NCBI RefSeq assembly: GCF_030317035.1
Contig: NZ_JASZYK010000008.1
Location: 248,001 to 312,000 of the forward strand
Origin: Variovorax sp. J22G73
Lineage (GTDB): Bacteria > Pseudomonadota > Gammaproteobacteria > Burkholderiales > Burkholderiaceae_C
DNA length: 64,000 nucleotides
Reading direction: 5' to 3'
Shown here: piece by piece, positions 62,769 to 64,000 of the stretch
Layout of the letters: every line of letters begins with the position of its first letter
Numbering within the stretch: position 1 is the stretch's first letter
Position numbers and translations under genes: made by a program
Notes under the pieces: generated by a model
Database searches by the model: none
Told to the model about the DNA's origin: nothing
What the model saw: the letters and a program-made list of their open reading frames with translations, nothing else

Positions 62769-63053
62769 TCACGCACATGCGTCATGAACTTCGCGTCCGA
62801 GGGCCAGGCTCATTCTTGCGCACAGCACCGTGAGCCAGCCAATCCAGACGGGCGGCTCTGCTTCGCCGCAGAACTGGATACCGCTGGGTTCGACTGATGC
62901 CCATATGTACCGGGCGTCGCCCTCCTGCCCGTACCAAGCCGGCCCGTTCTTATCGCCTAACCAACCATCCATCGACTCGTAGACGGTCAAAACCTTTGCC
63001 CACTCTTGCTCGGAAAGGTCGTACGGGATATTCAAGGTGATGTCTTGTCGCAA
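62769..63053 (-). CDS. Small hypothetical cassette protein
   Basis: 94 residues, ATG at 63053. NIPYDLSEQEWAKVLTVYES near the start and IQFCGEAEPPVWIGWLTVLC later; soluble, acidic, Trp-rich. Resembles small immunity-like proteins; family not named. The repeat at 62727 follows the stop and that at 63135 precedes the start. Confidence 0.6.
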   Translation of the reverse strand: MRQDITLNIPYDLSEQEWAKVLTVYESMDGWLGDKNGPAWYGQEGDARYIWASVEPSGIQFCGEAEPPVWIGWLTVLCARMSLALGREVHDACA

Positions 63054-63167
63054 GCGCCGTTCTCCAACCTGTTGGCGTGAGCATTTTGCCCCTTGCCGCG
63101 TCTTTGAAATTCGAAACTTGGGGCCGCTGGCGAAGGTCCGGTTTTGGCCGACTCACGTCGGCTACCG

Positions 63168-63497
63168 CTATTTTCCGTGCTCGAATGGCCCGTGCGAGAA
63201 GCCGCAACACGGACAGGCCTCAACGCGCAGAAGCCAAGCGAGCCACTGGGATACAGGTTGTCGTCGCATACCCTGCCAAACCAGAGCGAGGCCGCAAGCA
63301 GGGCACCGAATTGAGATGCATGCTAGGACGGAGAGCAGGCAGGCTCCAACAAGCGCCAATAGCCTTATGGTCGCCACGTCAGCGCCGAACCAGTCGGCCA
63401 CCCACGCCGGTGCGAACTGGCAAGCACCCACCACTGCGCCTGCAAATGCAAAAAGCCAGAGCTTCCATCGCTGCGAGGCAACGAAGGCAGTGTTCAC
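63168..63497 (-). CDS. Small membrane protein with two Cys pairs
   Basis: 109 residues with two TM helices (LWLFAFAGAVVGACQFAPAW and LLALVGACLLSVLACISI), then a cytoplasmic-looking tail with RCPAC and CPCCG, a possible zinc ribbon. Function unknown. Lies between repeats at 63135 and 63518. Confidence 0.6.
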   Translation of the reverse strand: MNTAFVASQRWKLWLFAFAGAVVGACQFAPAWVADWFGADVATIRLLALVGACLLSVLACISIRCPACGLALVWQGMRRQPVSQWLAWLLRVEACPCCGFSHGPFEHGK

Positions 63498-63585
63498 AAT
63501 TTAAGGAGGCATCGGGTATGTACGGTCCTGACCGACTGTAGCCGAATGAGGGTCGACCCCACAGCGCATTAAGCAGATCTTGGAC

Positions 63586-64000
63586 CTACTCAGTTAACGT
63601 GAACCGCACGCGCGTATTTGCCAAAGGTCCATCGGGATCACTCGGATCTACTGCCGCGACAGCGTTGACGTTCACCGTGGCCGTGGCCGTGGCCGTGGCC
63701 GTGGATCCATGACTATTGATCGCGTACCTGATCACGGAGTGCCAATCAGTGCCCGTGAAGCTTTCACCAGAGAACATCACGCCGCCAGATCCCGTCGACC
63801 AAGTGACCGATACATCCGAGTGAAGATCAACTGTATCCCCGTCCTTCAATGCTACGGGCTGTGTGCCGCCTGCCACGGGTGCCCCGTTTACAGCGATCGA
63901 TATGGTTGGCGCAGGAAGCACCGTGATCTCATAGGGAAAGCTGCCGCCGTTCGCACCGTACTCAACCGAGCAATCCACATCCGCGCACATTTGAAGCTGA
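63586..64000 (-). CDS. Partial gene, Ig-like/extracellular protein C-terminus
   Basis: Reads in from beyond the right edge; stop at 63586, over 130 codons visible. Beta-rich with an Ala-Thr dipeptide run encoded by tandem GTGGCC units (plus strand, about 63678-63704). Segment YEITVLPAPTISIAVNGAPV looks like an Ig-fold module of a secreted protein. The last visible gene of the array side. Confidence 0.55.
   Translation of the reverse strand, partial: QLQMCADVDCSVEYGANGGSFPYEITVLPAPTISIAVNGAPVAGGTQPVALKDGDTVDLHSDVSVTWSTGSGGVMFSGESFTGTDWHSVIRYAINSHGSTATATATATVNVNAVAAVDPSDPDGPLANTRVRFTLTE

Larger units (their letters stand above)
36665..63543. repeat. Dispersed cassette repeat family, more than 30 copies
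   Basis: A degenerate ~25-bp repeat separates the short genes; on the coding strand roughly GGCTACAGTCGGCC followed by AAGAGCGGWCNTTCG. Copies with genes on the plus strand begin near 36665, 37348, 37731, 38361 and 38888. Copies with genes on the minus strand begin near 40894, 43900, 44238, 44777, 45281, 45842, 46380, 46863, 47591, 47933, 48748, 49139, 49400, 49481, 50141, 50583, 51411, 53491, 54291, 54881, 58175, 58781, 59285, 59783, 60851, 60917, 61437, 61925, 62727, 63135 and 63518. Repeat orientation follows gene orientation except beside the DKNYY gene. Confidence 0.85.

Noticed and set aside
36665..63543. Calling the array a standard integron
   Set aside because: No IntI-type integrase and only one attC-like core pair; the shared repeat has a different core.
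1..64000. CRISPR arrays and RNA genes
   Set aside because: No regularly spaced identical repeats with unique spacers and no recognisable tRNA or rRNA; the array repeats are degenerate and irregularly spaced around genes.

Overview
The window looks like a chromosomal segment of a high-GC betaproteobacterium of the Comamonadaceae, most probably Variovorax or a close relative. The grounds are codon usage, TRAP and amino-acid ABC transport operons, LysR/AraC control and an ETF:ubiquinone oxidoreductase of burkholderial type. I see no rRNA, tRNA or CRISPR array.

Positions 1-20,620 are ordinary core or metabolic sequence. A minus-strand operon encodes an SDR dehydrogenase, an EamA permease, a thioesterase and an exported protein. 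Next come ETF:ubiquinone oxidoreductase, a DenD-like dehydrogenase with a DctPQM TRAP transporter, and an AraC/MFS divergent pair. A divergent cluster then combines a polar amino-acid-type ABC transporter, two periplasmic binding proteins, an AspA/AstE-type deacylase, a PLP C-S lyase-like enzyme and a LysR regulator. A LysR/DHA2-type MFS divergent pair closes the region.

Positions 20,800-36,450 are an accessory, probably anti-phage, island. It holds a HEPN-motif protein and a minus-strand operon of an MBL-fold hydrolase, an E2-E1-JAB triple fusion (ubiquitin-like conjugation and deconjugation in one chain) and a four-TM protein. A WYL regulator resembling CapW/BrxR is divergent from that operon across a spacer with two palindromes. 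A giant (about 2,070 aa) P-loop ATPase then overlaps a second HEPN-motif gene.

Positions 36,600-63,600 are an array of about 30 short orphan genes: SMI1/KNR4-like, ankyrin, lipoproteins, OmpA-like, a stand-alone EF-G domain IV and many unknowns. They are separated by more than 30 copies of a degenerate ~25-bp repeat. Read on the coding strand its consensus is roughly GGCTACAGT-CGGCCA-AGAGCGGWC. The repeat flips with the genes: they are plus-strand at 36-39 kb and almost all minus-strand at 44-63 kb. Two cassettes are duplicated, and both duplications begin and end inside the GGCCG core of the repeat. This behaves like a gene-cassette array without recognisable canonical attC sites. It also contains a small tyrosine recombinase, an IS66-family element and an IS30 remnant. 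A HxlR/SDR pair and a beta-propeller lipoprotein interrupt it at 39.5-42.9 kb.
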